Positions 50,821 through 59,422 of a stretch of 64,000 nucleotides of DNA are shown piece after piece. How positions within the stretch are numbered: position 1 is the first letter of the stretch; each line of letters starts with the position of its first letter. The position numbers and the translations under genes were made by a program. The stretch comes from Arthrobacter sp. SX1312 (GTDB taxonomy: Bacteria; Actinomycetota; Actinomycetes; Actinomycetales; Micrococcaceae): assembly GCF_002929295.1 (NCBI RefSeq), contig NZ_PJIM01000002.1:62001-126000 (forward strand), written 5' to 3'. A model generated the notes under the pieces. It was not told the DNA's origin and searched no databases. It was given only the letters and a program-made list of their open reading frames with translations.

Positions 50821-53800
50821 GTGCGTGTGCTGATCGATCTGGACGAGCGTCGCTTCGAGTGCGAGGTGGCGCACGCCGCGCCGGCCACCACGCTGGCCGA
50901 CCTGGTGGAGACCGCCGGCGGGCCGCGCCTCGCACCCGACGAGTCCGTGTTCGTCGACGAGACCGAGGTCCGCGGTTCCGCCCCCGTGTCGGAGCTCGTC
51001 CTCCTGGAGGGCAGCCGCGTCGCCCGGGCGCCGTGGCAGGTGCCCGCGCGCATCCACGGCTGGAGTGTGACCCTCGCCGGCGGGCAGCACGCCGGCAGGG
51101 TGGTCGACGTCCCGCAGGGGCGCGAGATGCTCATCGGCCGGTCCCCGCACGCGGACCTCACCCTGCCTGCCGAGAGCGCATCGTGGGAACATTGCCGCCT
51201 GCGCCGGGAGGACGACGGCGTGCGGGTGCTGGACAGCGGATCGACGAACGGCACCCTCGTGGACGGTGAGAAGGTGGGGGACGACGGCGTCCTGGTCCCC
51301 GAGATCGCCACGATCACCGCGGGCGGGACAGTGCTCCTGCTGCGCCGGTCCCTCGACGAGACACCGGCCCCCGCGCCGGGCAGCCTGCACAACCTGACGC
51401 CCGCAGCGACGGCGCCCTTCAACCGGCCGCCCCGTCCCGGGAAGGCTCCGGCGGCCGACGCGCTGGTCCCTCCGAGCCCCAAGGACGTCCCGCCGGCCAG
51501 CAAGTTCAGCTACATCAGCGTGCTCGCCCCCCTCGTGATGGCCGTGGCCATGGTCATCATCCTGCGGGACCTCCGCTTCGCGATGTTCGCCATGCTCAGC
51601 CCAGTGATGGCCGTGGGCATGTGGTTCGAACAGAAACGCCGTCATGCCCTCGGCCTCAAGGACGAGGACGCCCGCTTCACCGGGGCGATCGAGGAGTTCG
51701 AGCAGCAGATCCGTACGGCGGCCGAGACCGAGACCGCCCTGCGCCATCGGCTGATCCCCGACCCCGCGACCGTCGTGCGGCGTGCGGCCCTCCCCGCCAC
51801 CTCCCTGTGGCAGCGCCGCGCCGACGCGGACGACTTCCTGGCCCTGCACGCCGGTACCGGCGACGTCCCGTGGAAGCCCCCGGTGGAGCGGGGAGCGGGC
51901 CCGCGGCTGCACGAGAAGGTCAAGGACTCCCTCATGGCCGCGCGCCTGCAGGCCGCCCCCGTGCTGGTGGACCTGACCGACGCCGGCGTGGTGGGCATGG
52001 TCGGACCGCGGGAGGGGACCCTGGCGCTGGCCCGGTCCCTCCTCGCCCAGGCCACGGTGCACGTAGGACCGGCGGACCTCACCGTCGGCGTCTTCTGCGA
52101 CGCCGGGCGCGCCGACGAGTGGGAGTGGGCCTCCTGGCTCCCGCACACGCGCCAGGCCGGCAGCAGCACGGGCCAGCGGTGGATGTCCGCGCACCGCGAG
52201 ACGAGCCTCGCCATGCTGCGCACGCTCAAGGACACGGTCACCGACCTGCCCACACCGGCCCTGCTGGTGGTCCTGGACTCCGAGGTCCTCACCGAGGGCC
52301 GGGACGCCCCGGCCCGCGCACTGCTCGGCATGGGCCGCTCCATGCCCGGGGCCTCCCTGACGGCGCACCAGCGCACGTCCCGGGTGGCGGGCATCGTCAT
52401 CGCCACCTCGGAGGAGCAACTGCCGGCAGCCTGCACCACCATCATCAGGGTGGGTGCGGACGCGGCGGCCACCGTGGAGCAGCCGGAGGACCTGACCCGC
52501 GTGGACGACGTCATCCTCGCCTGTCTCGACGAGGAGGAGGCCCTGCGCTGCGCCATGCGCCTCGCCCGCTTCGACGACCCGGAGCTCAGCGTGCCCGGGG
52601 CCTCGTTGCCCGCCCTCGTGCGGCTCCCCCGGCTCCTGGGCTACGAGCGCCCGGACCCGGCGACCATCCGCCGCATGTGGGAGGCATCCCCGGGAGTGTC
52701 CACGCCGATCGGCACGGACGAGAACGGGACCCTCACGCTGGACCTCGTCAAGGACGGCCCGCACGGCCTGGTGGGCGGCACCACCGGCTCCGGCAAGTCC
52801 GAGTTCCTGCGCTCGCTCGTGGCCGGCCTCGCAGCCCGCAACGATCCCACGCGCCTGAACTTCATCCTCGTCGACTTCAAGGGTGGTGCCGCCTTCAAGG
52901 CCTGCGAGCGCCTTCCGCACACCATCGGCACCATCTCCAACCTGGACGAGCAACTGGCCGACCGGGCCCTCCTGGCCCTGGAAGCGGAGATGGAGCGGCG
53001 CCAGCGGGTCTTCGCGGCGGCCGGCGAGGGCATCGACAACCTGAATGCCTACCTCGCCACGAATCCGGCCGAGCCCATGCCGAGGCTGCTCCTCGTGATC
53101 GACGAGTTCGCCATGCTGGCCAAGGATTTCCCGGACGTGCTGAAGGCGCTCGTCAGCGTGGGAGCCGTGGGCCGGACACTGGGCGTACACATGATCCTGG
53201 CCACGCAGCGCCCCGCCGGCGTCGTGAGCGAGGACATCCTCGCGAACACGAACCTCCGCGTGGCGCTGCGGGTGCAGAGCCGCGAAGACTCCAGCAACGT
53301 CATCGGCGTGCCCGCGGCCTCGGCGATCGGCCGGGCCCAGATGGGCCGGGCCTTCGTGAAGCTGGGGCAGGACGAGATCACCCCCGTGCAGACGGCCCTC
53401 GTCACGGGACGCGTGCAGGTGGGCGGCGGCGCGGCAGTGGATGTCCGGGAGGTGCACCGGTTCGGTGTCCCCGTGGCCCCGGCGGCGCCGTCGGCACCCG
53501 CGACGTCGGACGAGAACGACCTCGACCTCCTCATCGACGCCGTGGTCGGGGCCAACGCCGACGCCGGCTATGCGCCGCCGCGTCAGGTCTGGCCGGAGGC
53601 CCTCGGCGAGCGCGTGGAGCTCGACGGTTTCCTCGCTGAAGGGGACGACGACGGCTCGGCCGACCCGGATCCCCTCCACCTCCCGCGGGTGGGCGGCGTC
53701 CGCGGCTCCTCCGTGCTGGTGACCCTCATGGACGAGCCGGAGCTGCAGCGCCAGTCCCCGGCGGGCTGGGACCTGTCCGCCGGGAACCTGATGCTGATGG

Positions 53801-55116
53801 GCGTGGCCGGTTCCGGCACCACCACCACGCTGGCGTCCATTGCGCTGTCCCTCGCCCGGGACACCGATCCGGCCGACCTGGACCTGATGGTGCTCGACCT
53901 GGGCTCGCGGGCGCTCGAGGCCCTGGAAGGCCTGCCACACACCGTGGCCTACGTGGGGTCCGGTGCCGGAGCCAAGGAGCAGCAGGCCCGCTTCCTACGG
54001 CACCTGCACGCCGAACTGGAGCGGCGCCGCGCGGAGCCGGGCACCCACCGCCGCACCGTGGTGTTGCTGGACGGCCTGGCATCGCTGCGGGACGAGCTGC
54101 AGGACTACGAGGGGCAGCAACTGCTGGACCTGCTGTACCGTGCGTACGCCGACGGCCCGGCGCTCGGACTCTCCTTCGCGGTGTCCACCACCCGCGCCAA
54201 GGCGGTGCCCTCGGCCATGAACGAGGTGACCCTGCAGCGGTGGCTGTTCCGCCTGGCGGACACCTACGACTACTCCTCCCTCGGCGTCCGGGGCAAGCAG
54301 ATCCCCGCCGCACTCCCCGGCCGCTGTGTGGACCCCCGCAGCACGCTCCAGATGCATGTGGCGACGCCCGGCATCGGCATCGCGGCGGCGGTGGAACGGG
54401 TACGGCAGAACTGGGCCCACGCCCCCGCGAAGTCCCGGGCGATCAGGCGCCTGCCCGCGGACGTCACCCTGCAGGATCTGGGGGTGGAACCGCAGTTGGA
54501 CGCCGAGCCGTGGCGCATCCCGATCGGGCTCCAGGAGGCGGACCTCTCCCCGGCGTTCGTGGAGGTCTACGAGGGCGAGCACGCGCTCATCGCCGGGCCC
54601 GCCCGGTCCGGGAAGTCCACCCTGCTCATGGCTCTCGCCGCAGCCCTGCGGGGGACGGCCACACCCCAGGGGGTGACCCAGGTCTGGGGCATCTGCGACC
54701 GCCGTTCTCCCCTGGCCTCCGCCGCCCTCGACCGGACGGCCGTCGGCGCGGACGAGGTGCCGGCGTTGCTGGCCTCCCTGCGGCTCGAGCGCGGCCCGGT
54801 GTTCCTCCTGATCGACGACGCGGAGCGCTTCGAGGACCCTGACCAGTCCATCGCGGGCATCGTGGCCTCCGGGCAGGCGGGCCTGTGCGTCGTCGCTGCA
54901 GGACGGGCGGCGGACCTGCGCGGACTGTACGGCCATTGGACCAAGACGATCCGCAAGTCCCGCCTGGGCGTGCTGCTGCAGCCGGACGTGGACTACGACG
55001 GCGAACTGCTGGGCACGGCACTCCCCCGGAAGGCGCCGGTGGCGATGACTCCCGGACGCGGATATCTCGGCGTGGGCGGGCAGGTGGCCCTCGTCCAGTC
55101 GATCAGCCCCGGCTGA
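50821..55116 (+). CDS. EssC/EccC-like FtsK-SpoIIIE ATPase with FHA domain (type VII secretion motor)
   Basis: A 1431-residue protein. Residues 1-75 (VRVLIDLDERRFECEVAHAA and on) suggest a beta-grasp, ubiquitin-like domain. An FHA domain follows (about 100-160; MLIGRSPHADLTLP, DSGSTNGTLVDG). Two membrane helices lie at 230-271. Three FtsK-type ATPase domains come next. The first has Walker A GGTTGSGKSEF (652) and Walker B LLLVIDEFAML. The second has GVAGSGTTTTL (994), which lacks the Walker Lys. The third has AGPARSGKSTLL (1259) and VFLLIDDAERF. This matches the EssC order of Firmicutes (FHA, two helices, three ATPases). It should drive export of the WXG100 and RHS proteins. The GTG start has AAGGAA upstream. 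Confidence 0.92.
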   Translation: MRVLIDLDERRFECEVAHAAPATTLADLVETAGGPRLAPDESVFVDETEVRGSAPVSELVLLEGSRVARAPWQVPARIHGWSVTLAGGQHAGRVVDVPQGREMLIGRSPHADLTLPAESASWEHCRLRREDDGVRVLDSGSTNGTLVDGEKVGDDGVLVPEIATITAGGTVLLLRRSLDETPAPAPGSLHNLTPAATAPFNRPPRPGKAPAADALVPPSPKDVPPASKFSYISVLAPLVMAVAMVIILRDLRFAMFAMLSPVMAVGMWFEQKRRHALGLKDEDARFTGAIEEFEQQIRTAAETETALRHRLIPDPATVVRRAALPATSLWQRRADADDFLALHAGTGDVPWKPPVERGAGPRLHEKVKDSLMAARLQAAPVLVDLTDAGVVGMVGPREGTLALARSLLAQATVHVGPADLTVGVFCDAGRADEWEWASWLPHTRQAGSSTGQRWMSAHRETSLAMLRTLKDTVTDLPTPALLVVLDSEVLTEGRDAPARALLGMGRSMPGASLTAHQRTSRVAGIVIATSEEQLPAACTTIIRVGADAAATVEQPEDLTRVDDVILACLDEEEALRCAMRLARFDDPELSVPGASLPALVRLPRLLGYERPDPATIRRMWEASPGVSTPIGTDENGTLTLDLVKDGPHGLVGGTTGSGKSEFLRSLVAGLAARNDPTRLNFILVDFKGGAAFKACERLPHTIGTISNLDEQLADRALLALEAEMERRQRVFAAAGEGIDNLNAYLATNPAEPMPRLLLVIDEFAMLAKDFPDVLKALVSVGAVGRTLGVHMILATQRPAGVVSEDILANTNLRVALRVQSREDSSNVIGVPAASAIGRAQMGRAFVKLGQDEITPVQTALVTGRVQVGGGAAVDVREVHRFGVPVAPAAPSAPATSDENDLDLLIDAVVGANADAGYAPPRQVWPEALGERVELDGFLAEGDDDGSADPDPLHLPRVGGVRGSSVLVTLMDEPELQRQSPAGWDLSAGNLMLMGVAGSGTTTTLASIALSLARDTDPADLDLMVLDLGSRALEALEGLPHTVAYVGSGAGAKEQQARFLRHLHAELERRRAEPGTHRRTVVLLDGLASLRDELQDYEGQQLLDLLYRAYADGPALGLSFAVSTTRAKAVPSAMNEVTLQRWLFRLADTYDYSSLGVRGKQIPAALPGRCVDPRSTLQMHVATPGIGIAAAVERVRQNWAHAPAKSRAIRRLPADVTLQDLGVEPQLDAEPWRIPIGLQEADLSPAFVEVYEGEHALIAGPARSGKSTLLMALAAALRGTATPQGVTQVWGICDRRSPLASAALDRTAVGADEVPALLASLRLERGPVFLLIDDAERFEDPDQSIAGIVASGQAGLCVVAAGRAADLRGLYGHWTKTIRKSRLGVLLQPDVDYDGELLGTALPRKAPVAMTPGRGYLGVGGQVALVQSISPG

Positions 55117-55199
55117 CCGGCACCTACGATGACAGGGGCGCCGACGCGGGTGTCCACGGCAGAGCAGACCGACGGCGTTGGAAAGATCGAGGGAACGGT

Positions 55200-57182
55200 A
55201 TGCAACTCGCACAGACGGGCCAGGCACTCGGGGCGTCCTACCGCTTCGGCGAACGGGTGGGCTCCGGTGCGGTCGGCGAGGTATGGACCGTCACCGCGAC
55301 CGACGACCGCATCCTCGCCGCGAAGGTCCTGCGCCCGGAGCACGCCGACGACCCCTCGCTCGTGGAGCGGTTCGTCCGTGAACGGTCCGTCCTGCTCGGA
55401 CTGCAGGACCCCTCCATCGTCACGGTGCGCGACATGGTGGTGGAGGGCGCCCGGTTGGCCATCATCATGGACTACGTCGCGGGCGGCTCGCTGCGGGACG
55501 TGGTGCGGGAGGCCGGTACGCTGCGGCCCGCAGACGCGCTGGAGGTCACCGCCGAGGTACTCGACGCGCTGGCGTTCGCCCACGCGCGGGGCGTGACGCA
55601 CCGCGACATCAAACCGGACAACGTGCTCCTCGCCCAGCCCTGGCCCGAGTGGACCCCGGGCGACGTACGGGTCTCCGACTTCGGCATCTCCGACGTCGTG
55701 GGCGAGAGGGTCCGCCAGACGACCGGCCTCATCGGCACCCCGCAGTACATGCCGCCCGAGCTCATCAGTCAGGGCCGCTCAGGCCCTCCGGGCGACATCT
55801 ATTCCACGGGGGTCCTGCTCTACGAGCTCCTCGCCGGGCGCACCCCCTTCGCCGGCCCGGGCACGGATTTCAGCGTCGCGTACCGCCATGTCTCCTCACG
55901 CCCGCCGAGGATCCCCGTGGACGACGCCCTCTGGGACGTCCTGGCCGGGCTGCTGTCCAAGGACCCCGCGGAGCGGCCCACCGCCCCCGAGGCGGTAGCG
56001 ACGCTCCGGCGTCTCGCGGCCCGCCTCGCCTCCAGCGCGCCCCTCACGCGCGGGGAGGCCCCGGCGGACTTCGACGACGTCGACCGCCCCGCCACGGTGG
56101 TCCGGGGCGCCTTCACGGACGCGGACCTCGCCGCCCTGGCGTCCGCCCCGCCCGCGCACGAGGACACGGAGGTCCCGAGCCTCGGGGACGCGGGCAGCGC
56201 GACCATCGCCCGCCCCATGCCGCGCCGCGACGTGCGGCCCCCGGCCGAGGCCCGGCCCGAGCCCGAGGAGGCGCCCCCGTTCTGGCGCACGCGCACGGCC
56301 CTCCTCCTCGCGGGGACCGCGGTGCTCCTCCTCGTGGGGATGGTCGTCGGGTTCGTGGTCCTCAGCCCTGGAGAGCAGCAGGCCGCCTCGGGCGGCTCCG
56401 GCGATCCACTGACCGCCCAGACGCAGGACACCGCGTTGCCCACGGGGCTGACGATCTCGCGGGCTGCCGCCTACGAGCCCTCCTCCGGGCGGGTCCGTCT
56501 GACGCTCACCTACGCGGCCCAGAAGGCGCCGCTGTCCGGGGAGTTCCTCGAGGTGGTCCCCGCGATGGCGGAGGGTGAGGCGTGCCCCGCCGTCACCTGG
56601 GAGGGTGCCTCCGTGAAGCGCAACCAGGCCTCGATCACCGGGCTCGACGTGGCCTGCGGCTGGACGCTGTCGGACCTGCAGGTCCCGGCGGGCGGGTCCG
56701 TCCAGGTGACCGCCTCGGTGCCGGCGCAACCTGCCGACCAGCAGGCACTCGACGCGTGGGTGCGCGGCGGCTCCGAAGCGACGTCGGCCGCGACGCAGGA
56801 CCCGACCGTCACAGGCACCGCCTACCCCGTCCAGCGCCTGACGGGCGTGGAGGTCCGCACCCCGGCGCGGGTGGTGACGCCGAGCCCCCTGAGAATCACC
56901 CTCATCCCGGTGTGGGCCGGGGGCCCGGACGAGCTGAACCCGCTCTACGTCAGTCCGGCAGCCGGCAAGCCGTCACAGATGCTCACCGCCGTCACCGGCG
57001 GCGAGCAGGGGATGCGGTTCGCCGACGGCTGCGGCGGTGCACTCGCCGTCGACAGTTCTGGGCTCACCGTCACGGCCCTGCAGATCACGCCCGAGTGCAC
57101 CGTGCGCGCCAGCGTCGGGAACTTCACCGAGCTGCAGTCGCCCGCCTTCGACATCACGTCTCGGGAGGACGCTGCCAGGTGA
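55200..57182 (+). CDS. Receptor-type Ser/Thr protein kinase of the type VII-like locus
   Basis: A 660-residue membrane protein. The kinase domain is complete: G-loop GSGAVGEV (21-28), Lys42, HRDIKPDN (His134), DFG (Asp160) and the activation-loop end YMPPE. A Pro/Glu/Ala linker follows, then one membrane helix (about 364-390, TALLLAGTAVLLLVGMVVGF) and a roughly 270-residue outside domain of beta type with several Cys and no PASTA repeats. The gene starts 83 bp after the EssC-like gene. The kinase could phosphorylate Thr residues read by the FHA domain of that ATPase, linking an outside signal to secretion; this link is inferred from gene order. The ATG at 55200 has a weak upstream site (GGGAACGGT). 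Confidence 0.93.
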   Translation: MQLAQTGQALGASYRFGERVGSGAVGEVWTVTATDDRILAAKVLRPEHADDPSLVERFVRERSVLLGLQDPSIVTVRDMVVEGARLAIIMDYVAGGSLRDVVREAGTLRPADALEVTAEVLDALAFAHARGVTHRDIKPDNVLLAQPWPEWTPGDVRVSDFGISDVVGERVRQTTGLIGTPQYMPPELISQGRSGPPGDIYSTGVLLYELLAGRTPFAGPGTDFSVAYRHVSSRPPRIPVDDALWDVLAGLLSKDPAERPTAPEAVATLRRLAARLASSAPLTRGEAPADFDDVDRPATVVRGAFTDADLAALASAPPAHEDTEVPSLGDAGSATIARPMPRRDVRPPAEARPEPEEAPPFWRTRTALLLAGTAVLLLVGMVVGFVVLSPGEQQAASGGSGDPLTAQTQDTALPTGLTISRAAAYEPSSGRVRLTLTYAAQKAPLSGEFLEVVPAMAEGEACPAVTWEGASVKRNQASITGLDVACGWTLSDLQVPAGGSVQVTASVPAQPADQQALDAWVRGGSEATSAATQDPTVTGTAYPVQRLTGVEVRTPARVVTPSPLRITLIPVWAGGPDELNPLYVSPAAGKPSQMLTAVTGGEQGMRFADGCGGALAVDSSGLTVTALQITPECTVRASVGNFTELQSPAFDITSREDAAR

Positions 57183-57200
57183 CGGCAGCAGGGGTTCGTA

Positions 57201-57232
57201 CCTCACCCGGAGCCGGCCGGCTCCGGGTGAGG
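57201..57232. terminator. Perfect 32-bp palindrome, bidirectional terminator
   Basis: CCTCACCCGGAGCCGG is followed directly by its exact reverse complement. It lies in the 58-bp gap between the converging kinase and DJ-1/PfpI genes. The stem can fold in transcripts from either side. Confidence 0.85.
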
Positions 57233-57240
57233 TGGCCGGG

Positions 57241-58008
57241 TCAGCTCTCGTCCTCCGCCGCAGCGGCCTTGAGCGCGTCCTTCTCGGCGCGGAGCGCCTC
57301 CGTCTCGTGCTGCTCCTCGGCCTTCTCCTGGTGGATGACCTCGGCCAGGAGCTTCTCCATCTCCTTGGCCACGCCCGCGGCCGACGCCGGGTTCTGCCCG
57401 GTCACCAGTCGCTCGTCGACGACGACCTTCTCCTCGAAGGCATCGGCGGAGACGTGGGTGGCGCCCTGCTCCTCGAGCCGGTCCGCCAGGAAGAACGGGA
57501 TGACCTTGTCCTTCCCCACAGCGACCTCTTCGTCATTGGTGAAGGCAGCCACCCTCCGGCCCTCGACCAGGCGGAGACCGTTGTCCAGTTCGACGTCCAG
57601 CAGGCCCGCTGGTCCGTGGCAGACCGCACCCACCAGGCCCCCCGCGTTGTAGATGCCGGCGACGAGCTTCCGCAGGCCGTCGCTGTGCGGGAAGTCCCAC
57701 ATGGTGCCGTGGCCGCCCACCAGGTAGACGGCGTCGTACTGGCCGGGATCGACGACGTCGACACGGGCCGTGTTGTAGAGGCCCGCCCGCGTGGTCTCGT
57801 CCTCGGTGAAGGCCACCTGGATGGGGTCCTTCGTGTCCACCTCGTCGCGCGGTGGCTGGCCGCCCTGGATCGAGGCGAAGTCCACGAAGTGCCCGGAATC
57901 CTTGAACACCTTCCAGGGGTGCGCGGCCTCGGCCACGTTGTAGCCGGTCTTCTCCCCCGTGTCGCCGAGCTCGGAAACGCTGGTCAGAACCATGAGAATT
58001 TTCTTCAT
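57241..58008 (-). CDS. DJ-1/PfpI family protein (Hsp31/glyoxalase III-like)
   Basis: A 255-residue protein starting MKKILMVLTSVSELGDTGEK after AAGGAG. The nucleophile Cys sits in the elbow GAVCHGPAGLLDV. The substrate-side motif AEAAHPWKVFKDSGHFVDFA and the VYLVGGHGTMWDFP segment match the class of Hsp31-type glyoxalases/chaperones that convert methylglyoxal to lactate without glutathione. A charged C-terminal extension of about 40 residues (EEQHETEALRAEKDALKAAA) is unusual. It is a single gene between the secretion locus and rlmH. Confidence 0.9.
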   Translation of the reverse strand: MKKILMVLTSVSELGDTGEKTGYNVAEAAHPWKVFKDSGHFVDFASIQGGQPPRDEVDTKDPIQVAFTEDETTRAGLYNTARVDVVDPGQYDAVYLVGGHGTMWDFPHSDGLRKLVAGIYNAGGLVGAVCHGPAGLLDVELDNGLRLVEGRRVAAFTNDEEVAVGKDKVIPFFLADRLEEQGATHVSADAFEEKVVVDERLVTGQNPASAAGVAKEMEKLLAEVIHQEKAEEQHETEALRAEKDALKAAAAEDES

Positions 58009-58073
58009 GTAGTGCTCCTTTCGTCCGCTTTCCACCCTACGGGGCTGGTTCTCGCAAGGCGTCACCCGGGCGA

Positions 58074-58079
58074 TAACCT
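58074..58079 (+). promoter_or_regulatory. Leaderless -10 box of rlmH
   Basis: TAACCT ends 6 nt before the ATG at 58086. No Shine-Dalgarno sequence is present between them. Confidence 0.55.
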
Positions 58080-58085
58080 GAACGA

Positions 58086-58541
58086 ATGGCAATCCGGGTG
58101 CTCGCAGTGGGCCGCAAGCATGAGAGCTGGGTGTCCGAGGGAATCGAGCGGTACTCCAGGCGGCTGAAGAAGCCCTTCGATCTCTCCTGGCAGCTCATCG
58201 CCCATTCGGCACGGGAACACGATGCAGCGCGCAAGGAGGAATCGGAGCGGCTCCTCGCCAGGCTCGGGACCGACTACGTGATCCTCCTCGACGAACGCGG
58301 CAGGGCCATCGACTCGCCTGCCCTCTCCCGGACCCTGCTGAAACCGCTCGAGGCCTCACGCAGCGTCACGGTGATCATCGGAGGCGCATACGGCGTGGAC
58401 CAGCAGGTGCACCAGCGGGCCGATTTCACCTGGTCCCTGTCTCCCCTGGTCTTCCCGCACCAGCTCGTACGACTCATCCTCGCCGAGCAGGTGTACCGGG
58501 CGCAGGAGATCGCGGGCGGGCGCTCGTACCATCACGAATAA
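58086..58541 (+). CDS. rlmH: 23S rRNA (pseudouridine1915-N3)-methyltransferase RlmH
   Basis: A 151-residue SPOUT methyltransferase. It begins MAIRVLAVGRKHESWVSEGI, has the SAM-knot segment VTVIIGGAYGVDQQVHQRAD and ends with the diagnostic YHHE. RlmH methylates pseudouridine 1915 in helix 69 of 23S rRNA on assembled ribosomes. The length matches the family. The mRNA appears leaderless. Confidence 0.97.
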   Translation: MAIRVLAVGRKHESWVSEGIERYSRRLKKPFDLSWQLIAHSAREHDAARKEESERLLARLGTDYVILLDERGRAIDSPALSRTLLKPLEASRSVTVIIGGAYGVDQQVHQRADFTWSLSPLVFPHQLVRLILAEQVYRAQEIAGGRSYHHE

Positions 58542-58604
58542 GCCGCCGAGGTAACGATCTCGGTACGACGTGTCGGACCTCTGTGGCGTCGGGGGCCGCG
58601 GCCG

Positions 58605-58610
58605 TAGGGT
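58605..58610 (+). promoter_or_regulatory. Leaderless -10 box of the DUF4232 lipoprotein gene
   Basis: TAGGGT ends 6 nt before the ATG at 58617, with no ribosome-binding site between. Confidence 0.5.
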
Positions 58611-58616
58611 GAGCCC

Positions 58617-59363
58617 ATGACTACACTGCTGGGGAGCAAGCGTTGGATCGCGGCCATTGCGGCTGCTGGAGCACTCGTCGCCGTGAGCGGCTGCGCGGCG
58701 TCGGATCCGGGGGCCGGAGAACCGGCGGCATCGACGTCCGAGACCGCGACCGAAGCACCGACGCCGTCCGGATCACCGTCCACGGAACCGTCCTCGGAGT
58801 CGACGGCGCCAGCCACGACACCAGCGCCGGAACCGTCGGCCACGGCCTCGCCGTCCACCGCACCCACGACCGCCCCCGCGGACGCTGCTGTCCCCGCGCC
58901 GAGCGCGTCGCCGTCACCCGAGGCGTCCACGCCGGCCGTGGCAGGCACCTGCACTGCCGCCCAGCTGACGGGGTCCGTCCAGGACCAGGCGGGCGGCGGT
59001 GCCGCCGGGAGCGTGTACCGCACACTCGTGCTGACCAACGCCTCGGATCAGGGGTGCACGGTCGCGGGGTACCCGGGAGTCTCCTCCGTCGACGGTTCGG
59101 GCAACCAGATCGGCGCCCCCGCGGATCGGGACGGGACGGCTTCTGCGCCGGTGCTCCTCGCCCCGGGCGGCTCAGCCACGGCCACCCTGAGGCAGACCAA
59201 CGCCCAGAACTACGGCGCGGACTGCGGCCTCACGCCCGCGACCGGCCTTCGCGTCTACCCGCCCGGCGCCACCGACTCGCTCGTCCTGCCCCAGGCGCTT
59301 CCGGCCTGTTCGGCCGCATCGATCGTGCTGATGACGATCAGTCCCCTGCAGCCCGCTGCCTAG
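58617..59363 (+). CDS. DUF4232 putative lipoprotein
   Basis: A 248-residue protein with a signal sequence and lipobox (AGALVAVSGC), then an 80-residue Ser/Thr/Pro/Ala-rich linker. The folded domain (CTAAQLTGSVQDQAGGGAAG ... RTLVLTNASDQGCTVAGYPG ... LRVYPPGATDSLVLPQALPA) matches DUF4232, a beta-sandwich with conserved Cys found on actinobacterial surfaces. Its role is unknown. It stands between rlmH and lhr and is probably transcribed alone. Confidence 0.88.
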   Translation: MTTLLGSKRWIAAIAAAGALVAVSGCAASDPGAGEPAASTSETATEAPTPSGSPSTEPSSESTAPATTPAPEPSATASPSTAPTTAPADAAVPAPSASPSPEASTPAVAGTCTAAQLTGSVQDQAGGGAAGSVYRTLVLTNASDQGCTVAGYPGVSSVDGSGNQIGAPADRDGTASAPVLLAPGGSATATLRQTNAQNYGADCGLTPATGLRVYPPGATDSLVLPQALPACSAASIVLMTISPLQPAA

Positions 59364-59410
59364 TCCTTTCCTGCAGGTCGGCGTCCTGACCGAGTGTCGG
59401 TGCGCTGGGG

Positions 59411-59416
59411 CATGAT
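59411..59416 (+). promoter_or_regulatory. Leaderless -10 box candidate of lhr
   Basis: CATGAT ends 6 nt before the GTG at 59423. The GAGGGA between them touches the start codon and is too close to serve as a ribosome-binding site. Confidence 0.45.
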
Positions 59417-59422
59417 GAGGGA

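Noticed and set aside
37724-57240. Classical integrative element inserted at tRNA-Ser(CGA)
   Set aside because: No integrase, excisionase or transfer genes, and no second copy of the tRNA 3' end was noticed at the far border. An ancient insertion cannot be excluded, but there is no direct support.
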